The notes below the pieces were generated by a model that did no database searches, was not told the DNA's origin, and saw nothing but the letters and a program-made list of their open reading frames with translations. A program made the position numbers and the translations under genes. Shown one piece after another: positions 24,376 through 35,541 of a DNA stretch of 64,000 nucleotides (positions are counted from its first letter, which is position 1; the number at the start of each line of letters is the position of its first letter). Source of the DNA: Pohlia nutans (lineage: Eukaryota > Streptophyta > Bryopsida > Bryales > Mniaceae); contig CM040100.1 in NCBI GenBank assembly GCA_022496805.1, positions 19,931,009-19,995,008 on the forward strand, given 5' to 3'.

Positions 24376-24859
24376 ATATAATCATGCACTTGGCCCCCGG
24401 GTGCACTAAAAATTCAAATCCCAAAAAATTGCAAAAAAATTTAGGCAAATTATTTTTCCCAGCAATTCCTTTCTAATAAAGATAAATTGCAAATTCATGG
24501 AGATTTTCGACGGGGGATTTCCTTTAAAGAATTTGTATTTTCATTTTCTATATGTCAAATTTTTGTCCTATACGCAACAAAATTATCATGTGATATTCGT
24601 TCTGCACATACTATGCGATAGGTACGAAAGTGGGAATTATGAATCCCTTATTTGTGCACGCATCTTACATAATCATACAAGCACATTGTATGCATTTAGA
24701 TATGGGCTACAAACATACACATAAGATTTAATTATTCTTTGTATTATATAAAAATCGTGTACTCGTTCACGTTTTATAATAATAGTACACACTTTTCCCT
24801 TCAATACCTCGACATCTAATACAGAAAACCATATATTGTATAACATATACAATTCTATT

Positions 24860-27280
24860 CTAGTAAGCATCTAGCTCGTTCTGCATCCTCTCGTCATCCA
24901 TGTCTTCCACCTGTAATGCAATATATTCAAGTATATGTGGCTTTGCTTCATTGGGAATAGTTACTTGGTTCTCAGTTCGAACTCGTTGTATAGAAATGAA
25001 CTTCACCTTTAAATGTCCACTTCTCGTTCTTGCTGGTACATCTCTCCATGAAAATATAGCAGCTTCTTTGTCCACCCAACCATGTCTCTCACCAGATGGC
25101 TCCCAAGATGCTTCCATGCAGTTCCTGTATCGTTGTGGCTCAGAACCTGCTTCATCCGTCACACCTCGCCTCATAATAGGCCAATACCATATCACCTTCA
25201 CTTTCATTGCCCATTTGCCTTGTCCAAATTCCACCACCTTCCCCACATAGAATGGTACTCCAGCCCTTACTACTTTTCGCTCTACTGTTAAAGCCACGAA
25301 CTGTCCAATCTCCAAGTCCCTGGCTGGATTGAAAACTGGAAACGGATCATCTGTTGCCTCCAGGGTAGCTGTAGATGATGCTTGGCCCACGACTTTCGTC
25401 CCTGTTCTTCTAGGCGTTCTCGTTACCGCTGTAGTAGATGGTCTGCCTTTTCGAGGTCCGAAGTACCCTCGAGGCTCTAGGTTTGGCATTGTTGCCATGA
25501 TCGAGTCCACAACCGCATTCGTATTACTTGTCGTATTGGAGTCAACGTCATCTGTTGTTGTTTCCACCGTGGCATCGTCTCCTGTTGCGTTCACATGTGC
25601 TTCGTAAGGCCAGAACGGTAGCTTTGCATTCTCACTTCTATCTTGCAGAGGAAAATTCTTCAAATACTTGATCAGCCACTGCGCTTCCTCTGTTGCTTGT
25701 AAGTTCTCCTCCACGTGTTGTATTCTTTCCACACACTTCTCCTTGTATGCAATGAATTCCCCCAAGGCTTTCAACTCCCTGTCGTCCGCACCAAGCAACT
25801 CTGCAAGATTTGGCTTCTCCTCTCTTGTAGGTAGAGACCGCAGACACAAGTGTCCCTCCGTAGGACCCTATACATCCTTGTTGTAATGCTTGAACTGCAC
25901 TCGGGGCGCACCATTCTCCGTGTAAAATCTCATTTGATGCGGAAATGTTATGCCCGTCAGTGTATCACTTCCCGTCAGCAAATGCGGCGTAATGAATGCC
26001 TTCCAATCCCTCACGTTCTCCAAATGCCGAGCGCTCACGAATGACTCTGTATACGACGTTCCTTTTTCCACCAACTGCAACAGTTGCTTCAGAGAATCGA
26101 TGTTTGATCTCTTCAACGTATGAGATATAATGCTGAACCACTGATCGATGTCCTCGTGAGTGTGTCCTACTATAAGAAAACATAGCTGTACTTCTTGGAA
26201 GTAGCCCATTCCAACAAGGGCAGCACATAGGGCAAACATGTAGATGTTCTTGTTCTCTCGGGTTGTGTTGTCTGCTTGGATTCGCAACGTAGGAGGCATC
26301 GCATCCTTCCTTCGTCTCACGTCATCTATCACATGCATCACTGTTGTAATGACTTGGTTGCTATCATGCTTGTGGTGCGAGTCTATCCACACGTCTGCGT
26401 ACAATCCAATTCCATGTACGAGGACTCCACACAAGTGAGTCTTCACAAACCGCGACTCAATGTTCTTCACCGTTTGCCTCATCTTTGGAATCATGGTGGT
26501 GTTCTGGTCTATGCCGTCGACTATTAGGCACATATAGAGGTCAGGGTTTATTATAGCTGACCTTTTGAATAACCAGTAATCACGTCGTTCCTCCATTTGG
26601 TGGCGGATGTGGATGAGAAACAAATTCTTAATCTGCACCTTCGCCACCGTGTTGTTCGTTGCTTCCATCCCACACTTATACTCCCAACAATGGAAGCACT
26701 TCGAAAACCTTGAAAATGGTGGAATTTGCACGTGCGGGAACTCCACCCTCCATAGCTTTCGGAACGAACTTATCGACAACGGTTCCCCATCATGTATCCG
26801 TTTCACCTCCTCGTTCACATAATTGAACACGTTCACTTTCGTCGTGTTCATTGGCAGCAGCACTAGTGCCAATACAGAGTTATCATTCTTCCGTCGTACT
26901 TGACGATGCGGTTGTGTGCACCCCGCTTCATCTACAAATGTAGAAAAACATTCACGGGCCGCAGACAATTTTGCCCCTTCTCTAATTTTGCAAACGTTTC
27001 CATGAACAGCTGCGATCCCATACACTTGTTGAGATTGTTTCAATTCCTTGAAACGTCTCTGCGAGTAACCCAATGCTGCAGCGTAACACCCATTACAAAC
27101 CGGCAAGCCATCCAACTTCGTATCATATTTGTTTCGTCTCTGTCCCTCAGTAATTGTGTAAAAAACGTTTAGCATCTACAGAATCCAAGTCGCTCTCACT
27201 TCATACTTCTGCGCCCACGCCATGTACCGTTGTTCCAAAATGTACTTCTCATTCACATCCCTCAAACAATTACGTTTGCA
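24860..27280 (-). pseudogene. DUF7869-like, transposase-type gene (main body), broken
   Basis: Read from 27,280 down, the frame begins with a Cys-containing segment (GGCKRNCLRD) and continues through VCNGCY, LIVDGIDQ (about 26,525), ADNTTRENKN (about 26,275) and VGHTHEDIDQWFS (about 26,165), then about 330 more residues to a TAG at 24,860. The D / D-N-ENKN / GHTHED-D series is the signature I recall for DUF7869 proteins of plants and animals, and its spacing suggests an RNase H-like nuclease fold (inference). The C-terminal part contains GQFVALTVERKVV, FYVGKVVEFG and VIWYWP, reminiscent of BAH or Tudor-like chromatin domains. Breaks: TAG at 27,176-27,178 (next to MLNVFY) and TAG at 25,868-25,870, both in frame with continuous protein either side. 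A 7-C run at 27,281-27,287 shifts the frame from the upstream ORF. Confidence 0.6.
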
Positions 27281-28048
27281 CCCCCCCTCTCTGCTTTGCA
27301 GATCTAACGTTTGCCAATGTCACTTTCTCCATTCGTGGCTCGCCCTTCTCACGTGGTTTAGGAACTCTGCTCTTTCGATTCTCCATAGAGTACGTCCTGC
27401 TCGGTCTCTCTAGAGCTAAACCTTCTACATGTGGAAGATTCCCTACGCTAGATTGTGATCCTTGCGTCATTGGAGATGACCCCTCTCGAATGCCCGACTG
27501 AACTGGCGTGGCAGAATACATATCCGTACGATTGGAATCTCCATCATCCTCATGGAAATCATATTGGGCCAGTGCCGCTGTAGAGAACGAGAAATTTTGT
27601 CCCCTACCAGATGAAGGTGGAGGCTGTTCATTGCTTTGAACAACCCGCAACAGTGACCTCTGCCAACGTATGACTACGTCCAAACATTGTCCAAGACGTT
27701 CCCCGACTACCTCTCTCTAGTCCAGAACATTTCGTCTACAACACGTAAGATACGTACAACAACTTCACATGAAAACAATTTCACCTGATTCAGTTCCATC
27801 CCACGTTTGAAAGAACTATCAACCACTCCGAATCCCACAACGCTTCCTCCAGTCGATAGTAGTTGTACCGTCTCATTCCTCTGTTGTGTCTCCATCTGAG
27901 TACACTGTGTTCGTACCTCTTGAAACAAACTCATGCGAACGGGACGCCCAGTGGGTCGCTCTCCTACACTAGGTCCCGGTCTGTCCACACCTCCTACAAC
28001 GTTTTGTAAAGCAACAGGGCTTCCAAAGGCACTCGAATCCATCGTCAT
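27281..28048 (-). pseudogene. N-terminal part of the left element gene, frameshifted
   Basis: Two minus-strand frames, 28,048-27,707 and about 27,715-27,270, abut with a frame change near 27,707-27,719. The second then meets the main body through the C-run at 27,281. Sequence is low in complexity (Ser/Pro/Gly/Arg), with hydrophobic helices around FSCEVVVRIL and GERLGQCLDVVIRW. No family is recognised. I read it as the start of the same gene broken by two indels, but a small intron near 27,707 (AG|GTAGTC) is possible. A start at ATG 28,048 or 28,042 (MTM) lies just outside the left GC-rich array. Confidence 0.4.
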
Positions 28049-28189
28049 CCGTATCTCTGTTCATCACATTTGCAATCCGTACTCAGTATAACAAACATTT
28101 ATAATAGCTTATTGATAACACTGCTATTAACTACGATCTATACACAAAGTACAATTGTTATGTTTTGTTTGTTTGAAACGGTGAGAGCT

Positions 28190-28640
28190 CTTAATCCAAG
28201 TGTCCCCGGGCTTGACCCCAGGCCCCATGCGGTCTTAGCGATGTCCCTCGGGGCCCAAATGCTAATTCAATCCACTTGAGGGCCCCAAACAGGGCCTCCA
28301 AGTGTTCTAGGAGCTCTCGTGGGGCCCCCGAAGTTGATCCCTAGCCCCATGCAGTCCTAGCGGTGCCCCTCGGGGCCCAAATGCAAAATCAGCCCACTTG
28401 GGGGCCCCAAACAGGGCCCCCAAGTATTCTAGGAGACCCCGTGGGGCCCCCGGGGTTGTCACCTAGCGCCATGCGGACCTAGTGGTGCCCCTCGGGGCCC
28501 AAATGGATAATCAGCCCATTTGGGGGCCCCAAACGGGGCCCCCAAGTGTTCTAGGAGCTCCCGTGGGGCCCCTGGGGTTGTCACCTAGCGCCATGCGGAC
28601 CTAGTGGTGCCCCTCGGGGCCCAAATGCAAAATCAGCCCA
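28190..28640 (-). repeat. Left GC-rich tandem array, about 122-bp units (element A)
   Basis: About four units contain CCCCTCGGGGCCCAAATGC, AAATCAGCCCAC, GGGGCCCCCAAGTGTTCTAG and TGCGGACCTAGTGG. It is the reverse complement of the right-hand array. A further partial unit follows a MITE insertion at 28,955-29,030. Confidence 0.8.
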
Positions 28641-28953
28641 CAACTTCTACTTAAAAATTTGTTAAATTTGTTAAAATGAATTCATCCATTCCAACAACTT
28701 CTACTTAAAAATTTGTTAATATGTTGCTTACAATCAATTTTATAAGGAATTTAGAATTCTCACTTTTAAAGTTTAGAATAAAATATTGGAGATAGCATTG
28801 GTTAACCTCACCATACGGATGGAATATTCAATTCAAAATCTAAAACTATCATTCATACATCAATCGTAAAATATTATTCCATATAGTACTTTATGATGAC
28901 TTTCCTCAAATTGTCAAATCTGGAGACACCTTTGTACGTTTAGGAGTTTAAAA
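28640..28953 (+). mobile_element. Fragment of the epsilon piggyBac-like element inside element A
   Basis: Collinear with 23,110-23,382, sharing AAATATTGG-GATAGCATTG, CCATACGGATGGAAT and TCTCAAATTGTCAA-type stretches, and ends ACGTTTAGGAGTTTAA. It interrupts the left tandem array, so it arrived after the array formed. Confidence 0.55.
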
Positions 28954-29229
28954 TGAGCCCACTACGGGGCCCCAAATAGAAACCCAATTGTTCCTAGGAC
29001 TCGTATGGGGCCCCCGTCAAAGTACACTTGCAATTTGCTAGAGTACAGGCCGCTGTTGATGACAACATGAATTAAATGTTAATGCAATGGTTTAGGTATA
29101 AAGTCCTGGATTCGTTGTAGAAAGCTCCTACACCCCGCTGATCAGTACTCCACTAGTGCTGAATAAATCCTCCCATATATATACCTTTCACAAATCAAAA
29201 GGAAATAGAATAGACTGTTAATTCAATAA

Positions 29230-29530
29230 CAACGATGATTTTTTCTGTAGATTTTATGAGATATTAGCTTCACGCAAGTTTGAACCAATGAGAAATAGGA
29301 TGATTTCTGAAATTATTATGCCTCATTTCTTGTTCTAGTTATTCATCAAAAACTTCTAAGATCGTAGTTGAAAATGAATCAAAACTGCACTCGAAGAAGT
29401 CACCTCATACAATTATGCAACCAAAAGATCTCCACAAATTACTACACTTAGAGATATACATTTCAACCTATCACAACATATTTCATCAATATCCTATTTG
29501 TAATGGAACTAAATAGATGCTTGAAATTTA
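29230..29530 (-). mobile_element. Inverted fragment of the alpha piggyBac-like MITE
   Basis: The reverse complement of part of 431-975: shared ATGCCTCATTTC, CACTC-AAGTCA, GCAACCAAA, CTCCA-AAAT-ACTA. No terminal repeats are present, so it is a remnant. Confidence 0.5.
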
Positions 29531-29539
29531 TTTTAAAGC

Positions 29540-30218
29540 TTATCATAAAAAAAAAACAAAGAAGAACAAAAGAACAAACAGAAAGAAAGAAACAAAGAAT
29601 GCAAAGAAAAAAACAAAAAAATTAAACCAAAAACGGGAAAAACCAAAAATAAATAAAAACACAAAAATTAAAAAAAAATAAAAGCAAAAAAACAAAAAAA
29701 ACAAAAAAAAACAAAAAAACACCAAAAATAGAAAAAAGCCAAAAAACAAAAGACCAAAAAAAACAAAAAACCACAAAAACAAAAAAACAAAAAAACAAAA
29801 AAACAAAAAAACAAAAAACAAAAAAACAAAAAAAACAAGAACAAAAGAACAAAAAGAAAGAAAGAAACAAAGAATGAAAAGAAAAACACAAAAATTCAGA
29901 AAAAAAAAAAAAAACCAAAAAAACCAAAAAACATAAAAACATAAAAACATAAAAACATCAAAAACAAAAAAAAACCAAAAAACTACAAAAACAAAAAAAC
30001 AAAAAAAACAAAAAAAAAAAAAACCAAAAAAACACAATAATACCAAAGACTAAAACAAAAAACAAAAGAACCAAAAAAAAAGAAAAAAAAAAAGAGAAGG
30101 AAAAAAACCAAAACCCAAAAAAAAAAAAAAAAAAACTGTAGTAAACAAAAAAAACCAAAAACAAAAAACAAAAGACCAAAAAAAGGAAAAACGAAAAAAA
30201 AAAAAAAAAAAAAAAAAC
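29540..30218. repeat. A-rich (CAAAAA)n-like low-complexity tract
   Basis: About 680 bp of A-runs broken by single C or G bases. Open frames on the minus strand here encode Phe-rich strings and are composition artefacts. It immediately precedes the GC hairpin block, as in element B. Confidence 0.85.
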
Positions 30219-30345
30219 GGCCGCTGGCCGGCCCCGCCAGCTGGGGCCGACCAGCTGGCCCACTCCAAGGGCGGCCAGCCCATTGGGCTGGCCTCCCTTG
30301 GAGACACACACAAATAGAAGAGGGTGCGCGGCCGCGCACCCTCTT
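30219..30345. repeat. Block of consecutive GC hairpins (element A)
   Basis: Adjacent palindromes include GGCCGCTGGCCGGCC with CCAGCTGG/CCAGCTGG, CTCCAAGGG/CCCTTGGAG enclosing GGCCAGCCCATTGGGCTGGCC, and AGAGGGTGCGCGGCCGCGCACCCTCT (split here as AGAGGGTGCGC and GCGCACCCTCT around GGCC). The sequences differ completely from the element B block, but position and form are the same. Confidence 0.65.
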
Positions 30346-30399
30346 TGCCCATTTTTTGGCTCAGGCAAGTTTCTCTCTCCAGCCCTCCGTCCCTCTTCC

Positions 30400-31506
30400 A
30401 CATTCTCCTTTCTCTATAACATCAGATTGCGTTCAATTTTACTCAGAAAACTTTAAAAAAACCCACTATTTCACTTAAGCTCTCTAACACATACCATGGT
30501 CAGCTCTCCATCGTTGTAATGAGAAGAATGAAGGGTTTATATATGAAGAACAACTCACGAAAGCACTTCATTTAAAAAATTCACTCTTTCTCAACTAATT
30601 TTCTTTTCATGTTCGTTTCGATTCGTGACAGGAATTTGGAAGGGAGCATTAATTTGTTAGTGGGGGAGTTCCATCTGCAGAGTCTATGAGCTTCAACCAC
30701 GAATTCAAGACTTTGAGGTAAACGTTTCTCCCTAAACCATTCTTTTATCGATCAGTTCATGCGCTGAATAGGCATCTAGGCCCGAGGGGCACCGCTAGGA
30801 TCGCATGGTGCTAGGGGTCAACCTCGGAGGCCCCACGGGAGTTCCTAGAACACTCGGGGGCCCCGTTCGGGGCCCCGAAGTGGGCTGATTTTGCATTTGG
30901 GCCCCGAGGAGCACCGCTAGGACCGCAAGGGCATTGGGGTTGACCTCGGGGGCCCCATGGGGAGTCCTAGAACACTTGGGGGCCCTGTTTGGGGCCCCCA
31001 AGTGGGCTGATTTTGCATTTGGTGCCCACGGGGCACGGCTAGGACCACATGGGCCTAGGGGTCGACCCCGGGGGCCCCACGGGGGCTCCTAGAACACTTG
31101 CGGGCCCCGTTTGGGGCCCCCAAGTGGACTGATTTTGCATGTGGGCCCCGAGGGGCACCGCTAGGACCGCATGGCGCTAGGTGACCACCCTGGGGGCCCC
31201 ACGGGGGCTCCTAGAACACTTGGGAGCCCCGTTTGGGGCCCTCAAGTGGGCTGATTTTGCATTTTGGCCCCGAGGGGCATCGCTAGGTCCGCATGGGCCT
31301 AGGGGTCGACCCCGGGGGCCCCACGCGGATTCCTAGAACACTTGGGGGCCCCTTTTGGGGCCCTCAAGTGGACTGAATATTTATTTTCGCAATGGCGGGG
31401 TCTCCGTGGGGACATTGCCATTGTTGGGATTGAATCGTAATATGTAATCGCAAGTTTATTTCAAATATCGATGTCTGGAGTGCTGATACGCTTCTCTTTT
31501 ATGCAG
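30400..31506 (+). promoter_or_regulatory. Probable leader of the right-hand gene, with a 5'-UTR intron holding the array
   Basis: A pyrimidine-rich stretch with CTATAAC (about 30,413) follows the hairpins. TTTGAG|GTAAACG at about 30,718 is a good donor and TTTTATGCAG|GC at 31,506 a good acceptor. A start codon in strong context (ACCATGGCG) lies 19 bp downstream. If spliced, the about 121-bp array lies wholly inside a 5'-UTR intron. This is inferred from consensus only. Confidence 0.4.
30776..31378 (+). repeat. Right GC-rich tandem array, five units of about 121 bp
   Basis: Units start near 30,780, 30,902, 31,023, 31,144 and 31,266. Each has GAGGGGCACCGCTAGGACCG, CTAGGGGTCGACC, GGGGGCCCCACGG, TCCTAGAACACTTGGGGGCC and GTGGGCTGATTTTGCATTT. 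It is inverted relative to 28,190-28,640. Confidence 0.85.
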
Positions 31507-31524
31507 GCTCTTAGACTTATTACC

Positions 31525-34500
31525 ATGGCGCCTAATGTGGTATCCGAGTGTAGGGAGCATGGTTGGTGGGTTACGGGCGAGGACCCTTTGATGCCTATGC
31601 TGTGGATGACTGATTTTCCGGTGATGCCGGGTAGATTCTGGACAGCACTCGGGAGGGTGATTGGTGTGGTGCTGTGTATTACCTCGTTGCCGAATGGATT
31701 TTTTTTCATTCAGTTGCAGAGCGAGGACCTGACTCCGATGAAGTACAGGGTGCAGAGGGAGTTGATAATGGCACCGGTCCCGCACAACCTGCTTGATCGT
31801 GTTCCCGCGATGAAGATGGTGCGTTCGTTGCAGAGGGAGTGGGAGGCCAATCCAGAGGAGTTGAGGATGGTACGTGAGGCTTCTGTTATGAAGTGTATGC
31901 CATTGGGCCCCGAGGAGATGCTTCGTGCGAGGCAGCGGTTTCTAGAGCATTAGGCGTATGACTTGTTGAGGGAGCGTGCCCCTTTGGAGGCTGCAGTGGA
32001 GCAGCCTCCACTTGTTCCGGAGACTATCGACTCCTTGTATAGGGTGCTTGCGGCTCCTGTCAATGTGGATTAGGTGCCAGTGGAAGAGCGCAAGACAGGA
32101 CGGCCTACAGTGGGAGCACCGGTGGATGATTTGGTTCCGGAGCCCTATCCTGTACCGCGTGCGTCTGCACCACGGAGGAAGAGGAGGAGGCCACAACGAG
32201 TGTCAAGGGTTGTGACACCACCATTGCAGGCAGGTGCAGAGGACGAGGCTGATGATATTGATGATTCTTCGTCGGAGGAGGAGATTGTGGAGGGTGCACG
32301 TCGAGGCATGACACGGAGGAGGAGGTTGGTGTTTCCGAAGGAGGATGAGCTTTGGGCGGGTTACATTTGGGGAGCGGATGCGATATTTAATGTCCAAGTG
32401 CAGAACATCCGTGCAGTGGAGAATCTTGAGACGAACCACCGCGTGTTGACTGGAACGAGGGTGATGGACATGTATCGACGGTTGAGGGGGAAAGACAAAG
32501 AGTTGATCAGTCCGTTGACTTTGAGGCCCATCAGATACATTGTGGAGGGTACGGGGTCGCACGGTGAGAGCCGGAGGAGGGAAGTGCCATTCTCGGAGGA
32601 TAATGCAGTTCGGGAGTTTGAGGCTGCGTATTTGCACTATGCGGAGGCGGTGTCTGGACATGGAGTTCTTGGTTCTAGGGCAAATTGGTTGGAGAACAAC
32701 ATCATTTGGGAGCCAGTGGATGGGCAGCACATTGTTCAGGCTTGCATGGAGGCCAAAATCGAGTGTGATGCGGGGTTACTATCAGAGGAGGAGTACCGGG
32801 AGGTGTTTGCAGTACGGAAGGCCAAGTTTGTGGTGTACAAGGATCCGCGTTTGTACATCGATGCTTCAGTGAGGATCAATGCCAAGGAGTTCGAGAGACA
32901 GTTCTACACCACGATGGTAGAGGGCCTCATGAAACTCCGGGCTATATGGATTGCGTGTGGAAGACCGGATCAGTATGTGCGAGACGACGATGGGCGGCGG
33001 GGTCGGGCGTTGATGATGGCCGCGAGTGCACTGCATCTGACTACAAGCATGAAGGACAACAAGGTGGGCTTGGCGACATTGTCGAAGCAGATGGTAGACC
33101 ATACCCGTCATGCATGGCATAGGGACGAAGAGTGCTATGAGACAGTATTGCAGGTGTGTTCGGATTACGAGAGGGGGTTCTTGTGGTTCAGCAAGGAGGA
33201 CGAGAAGAAATGGAGGGATTATGCGTCCAAACACAGTTTGGATGTCACCGTGGACGTGCGAGCGGGGCGGAAGAGGATGGAGAAGAACTGGCTCAGACCA
33301 TTGTCGAGGATTCCAGCTCGGCACTATCTTCGGGTGGCGAAGGACTTGGCAGCACAACCAGTGCAGGGAGGGAGCCGGGCTACGCAGAAGTACTACTTCA
33401 ACGGCAACAACAGCCCCAATCCACCGAAGGAGACTTTGGCGTGGGTGGCTGATCGGATGCAGCGGAGGGAGGCGGTATGAAATGCGTTGAGGTGGTTGAT
33501 AGTGAAGGACCGAGAGCGCCTGGTACCGACGATGGAGGAGTTCTTTGTCATTCCAGTGGGACGATATGGAGGGGATCGTGGGGAGGTCTTGCAGGAGCTT
33601 GGGGAAAATATAGATACAGATATGAAGAAAGCTTGGGCTAGTCCATTGGTCCGTGCGGTGGGAGCGTTGGAGAAATTGGATCCCCTCATACCTCCATTGA
33701 TCAGACAGCACTACACGGACATAGCGACCGGTGGTCGTGGATACCGAGGGCATGCCCGAGATGTTGGAGATCTCGGAGTAGCGCGATGGAATTGGCAGTT
33801 TCGTTTACCCATCAGGAGGGAAGGCCATGCTTTGGAAATGCTTCCGGTGCGAGGTCGAGGGGGTTTTTTCACGGAGGAGCACCTGGAGCTTGGGGAACCA
33901 TGCTTATGGATTATTGATTGCAGACGGGGATCATCACAGGGGGAGGACAAGGCTTGGGGAGATGACGATTATGCACATGTGATGGAGCGGTTGCAGAGGT
34001 GGATGACGGGTATTTACAAGTGGAACGTTATTTTCTTATTGCCACCCGGAGTGCACTTTGAGGAGAGGTTGCGCAACACCTTGCACGTACCAGAGGAGAG
34101 CCGGTGTTTTGGAGGAGTGTAGATGTTCGAGTCAGGTGCGATTAGCGGATATGAGCATGATCTGAGGCACGAGGGGAGAGTGGAGCGAGCAGTACAGGCT
34201 ATTAGAGGTGTGGCAGTCGTGTTGGCGCATGCCCGCGGGTGCAGGGCATCTCAGAATGTTCGAAAGGGGACGGGGGAGCTTCCTACTGTGTTCATGGACT
34301 CCTGGACTGAGGCCAGAGCACCGTGTACAGCGGATCCATTGGAGAGGTCTCCGACAGAGTTGCAGAGGCTTGTGTAGATGTATTTGCCGGAGAAGTGGGG
34401 TCTCGTGGTTGTTGGCATCACCACGGCCATACCAGACATACTGCAGGGCGATTTTGTGGGTAGCCAGATCATTGTCCTTGACAGCTCGAGCACACGTACT

Positions 34501-35541
34501 ACATTTTTAAGGAATGCATGCGCAGAGATGTACGGGTGTGACATGGATTGGCCATCTGGTGCTGCTACTCAGCCTTGGGCTACTGCGGGCCCTTCTATAG
34601 TGAGGCCTATACGTGGGAGCACTGGATTGATGGACGGTGTAGACAGTAGGGCATGTGAGGGTTCTGAGGGGGAGCCTTCTACTACACAGCGCAGTGCAGA
34701 TACTGTAAGACATGTGGAGGTATCGTTAGGCTCTAGGGACACACTAGACAGAGAGAAGACTCACGAGGACACAGCCCGGAGCGTGAGACAGGACGACAAT
34801 ATCACAGGGTTGAGCCCGAGGTATGAGGTTGTTGCAGCACTGAGTCCCCAGCCAGTTGTTGGTGTAGAGAGTTCTGCACATATCGTATACTCTTCAGAGG
34901 GGCAGGACGCCACTGGAGCTTTAGGTGCACGAGGAGACGCACTACAGTTCATGGAGGTTGATGGACCATGGAGGAGGGAGGGACTATGGAGATGGGGGAC
35001 GTGAGCATCCGTCCTGAAGAAGTTGCAGAGATACTTGCAAAGTCTTTGGGGCACGAGATGACATTCTCAAGATCAGCAGGTGTATCTACATCTCCTCTCC
35101 GTCCATCAGGAGCGATTCCAGTACCGGATTCATTAGTCTCGCGCGACATGGAGGTGTTGCCACGATCAGGGCTGGATGCGGGTGGATCTGAGGTGTTGCC
35201 AACACCAGGAGTAGTTGTGGGTATTGATTCCACCCCACGTCCGTTTCATTGGGCCCTACCAGACCGAGATATGACACTTGCAGCGGACGGATTCTACTAT
35301 GACGTTGATGGAGTCAGTTGATGGATACAGGCGTCACGGGATTGGAGGGCAGTATACGTTTGAGCAAACGGCGTCTATCATGGAGGAAGCGTCGCCTGTG
35401 CACCAGGTGTCATCTCCGATGGTCAATGCCCTGGTGGCTCAAGCTTTGGAGTATACAGATCCCGAGACCCCTTCAGATGTTCGTGCGAGGTTGGAGGAGC
35501 AGCGTGTAGCTAGTGAGGAAGGTCGGGACGACGGAACATAG
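31525..35541 (+). pseudogene. ParB-like plus methyltransferase-like element gene, broken by in-frame stops
   Basis: One frame runs from ATG 31,525 to about 35,000, interrupted in frame by TAG at 31,951, 32,071, 34,120 and 34,375 and TGA at 33,478, with coherent protein between. It then changes frame (about 34,985) and returns at about 35,310 after a 13-bp duplication (GTTGATGGAGTCA), ending at TAG 35,539-35,541. An acidic, basic-rich linker is followed by a segment with PVDGQHIVQAC (about 32,716), FVVYKDPRLYID and RINAKEFE, which resembles ParB/sulfiredoxin-type nuclease domains (moderate confidence). Further on, PCLWIIDCRRGS, NVIFLLPPG and IIVLDSSSTRTTFLRNAC followed by GCDMDW resemble the order of motifs in N4/N6-type DNA methyltransferases, with the key DPPY/FxGxG residues altered (weak). 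Related families are, from memory, common in charophyte and moss gene sets. Confidence 0.5.

Noticed and set aside
29543..30401. Long minus-strand open frames encoding Phe-rich proteins
   Set aside because: They are translations of the A-rich tract: long runs of Phe with Leu/Cys/Val from broken A-runs, in all frames. No family features.
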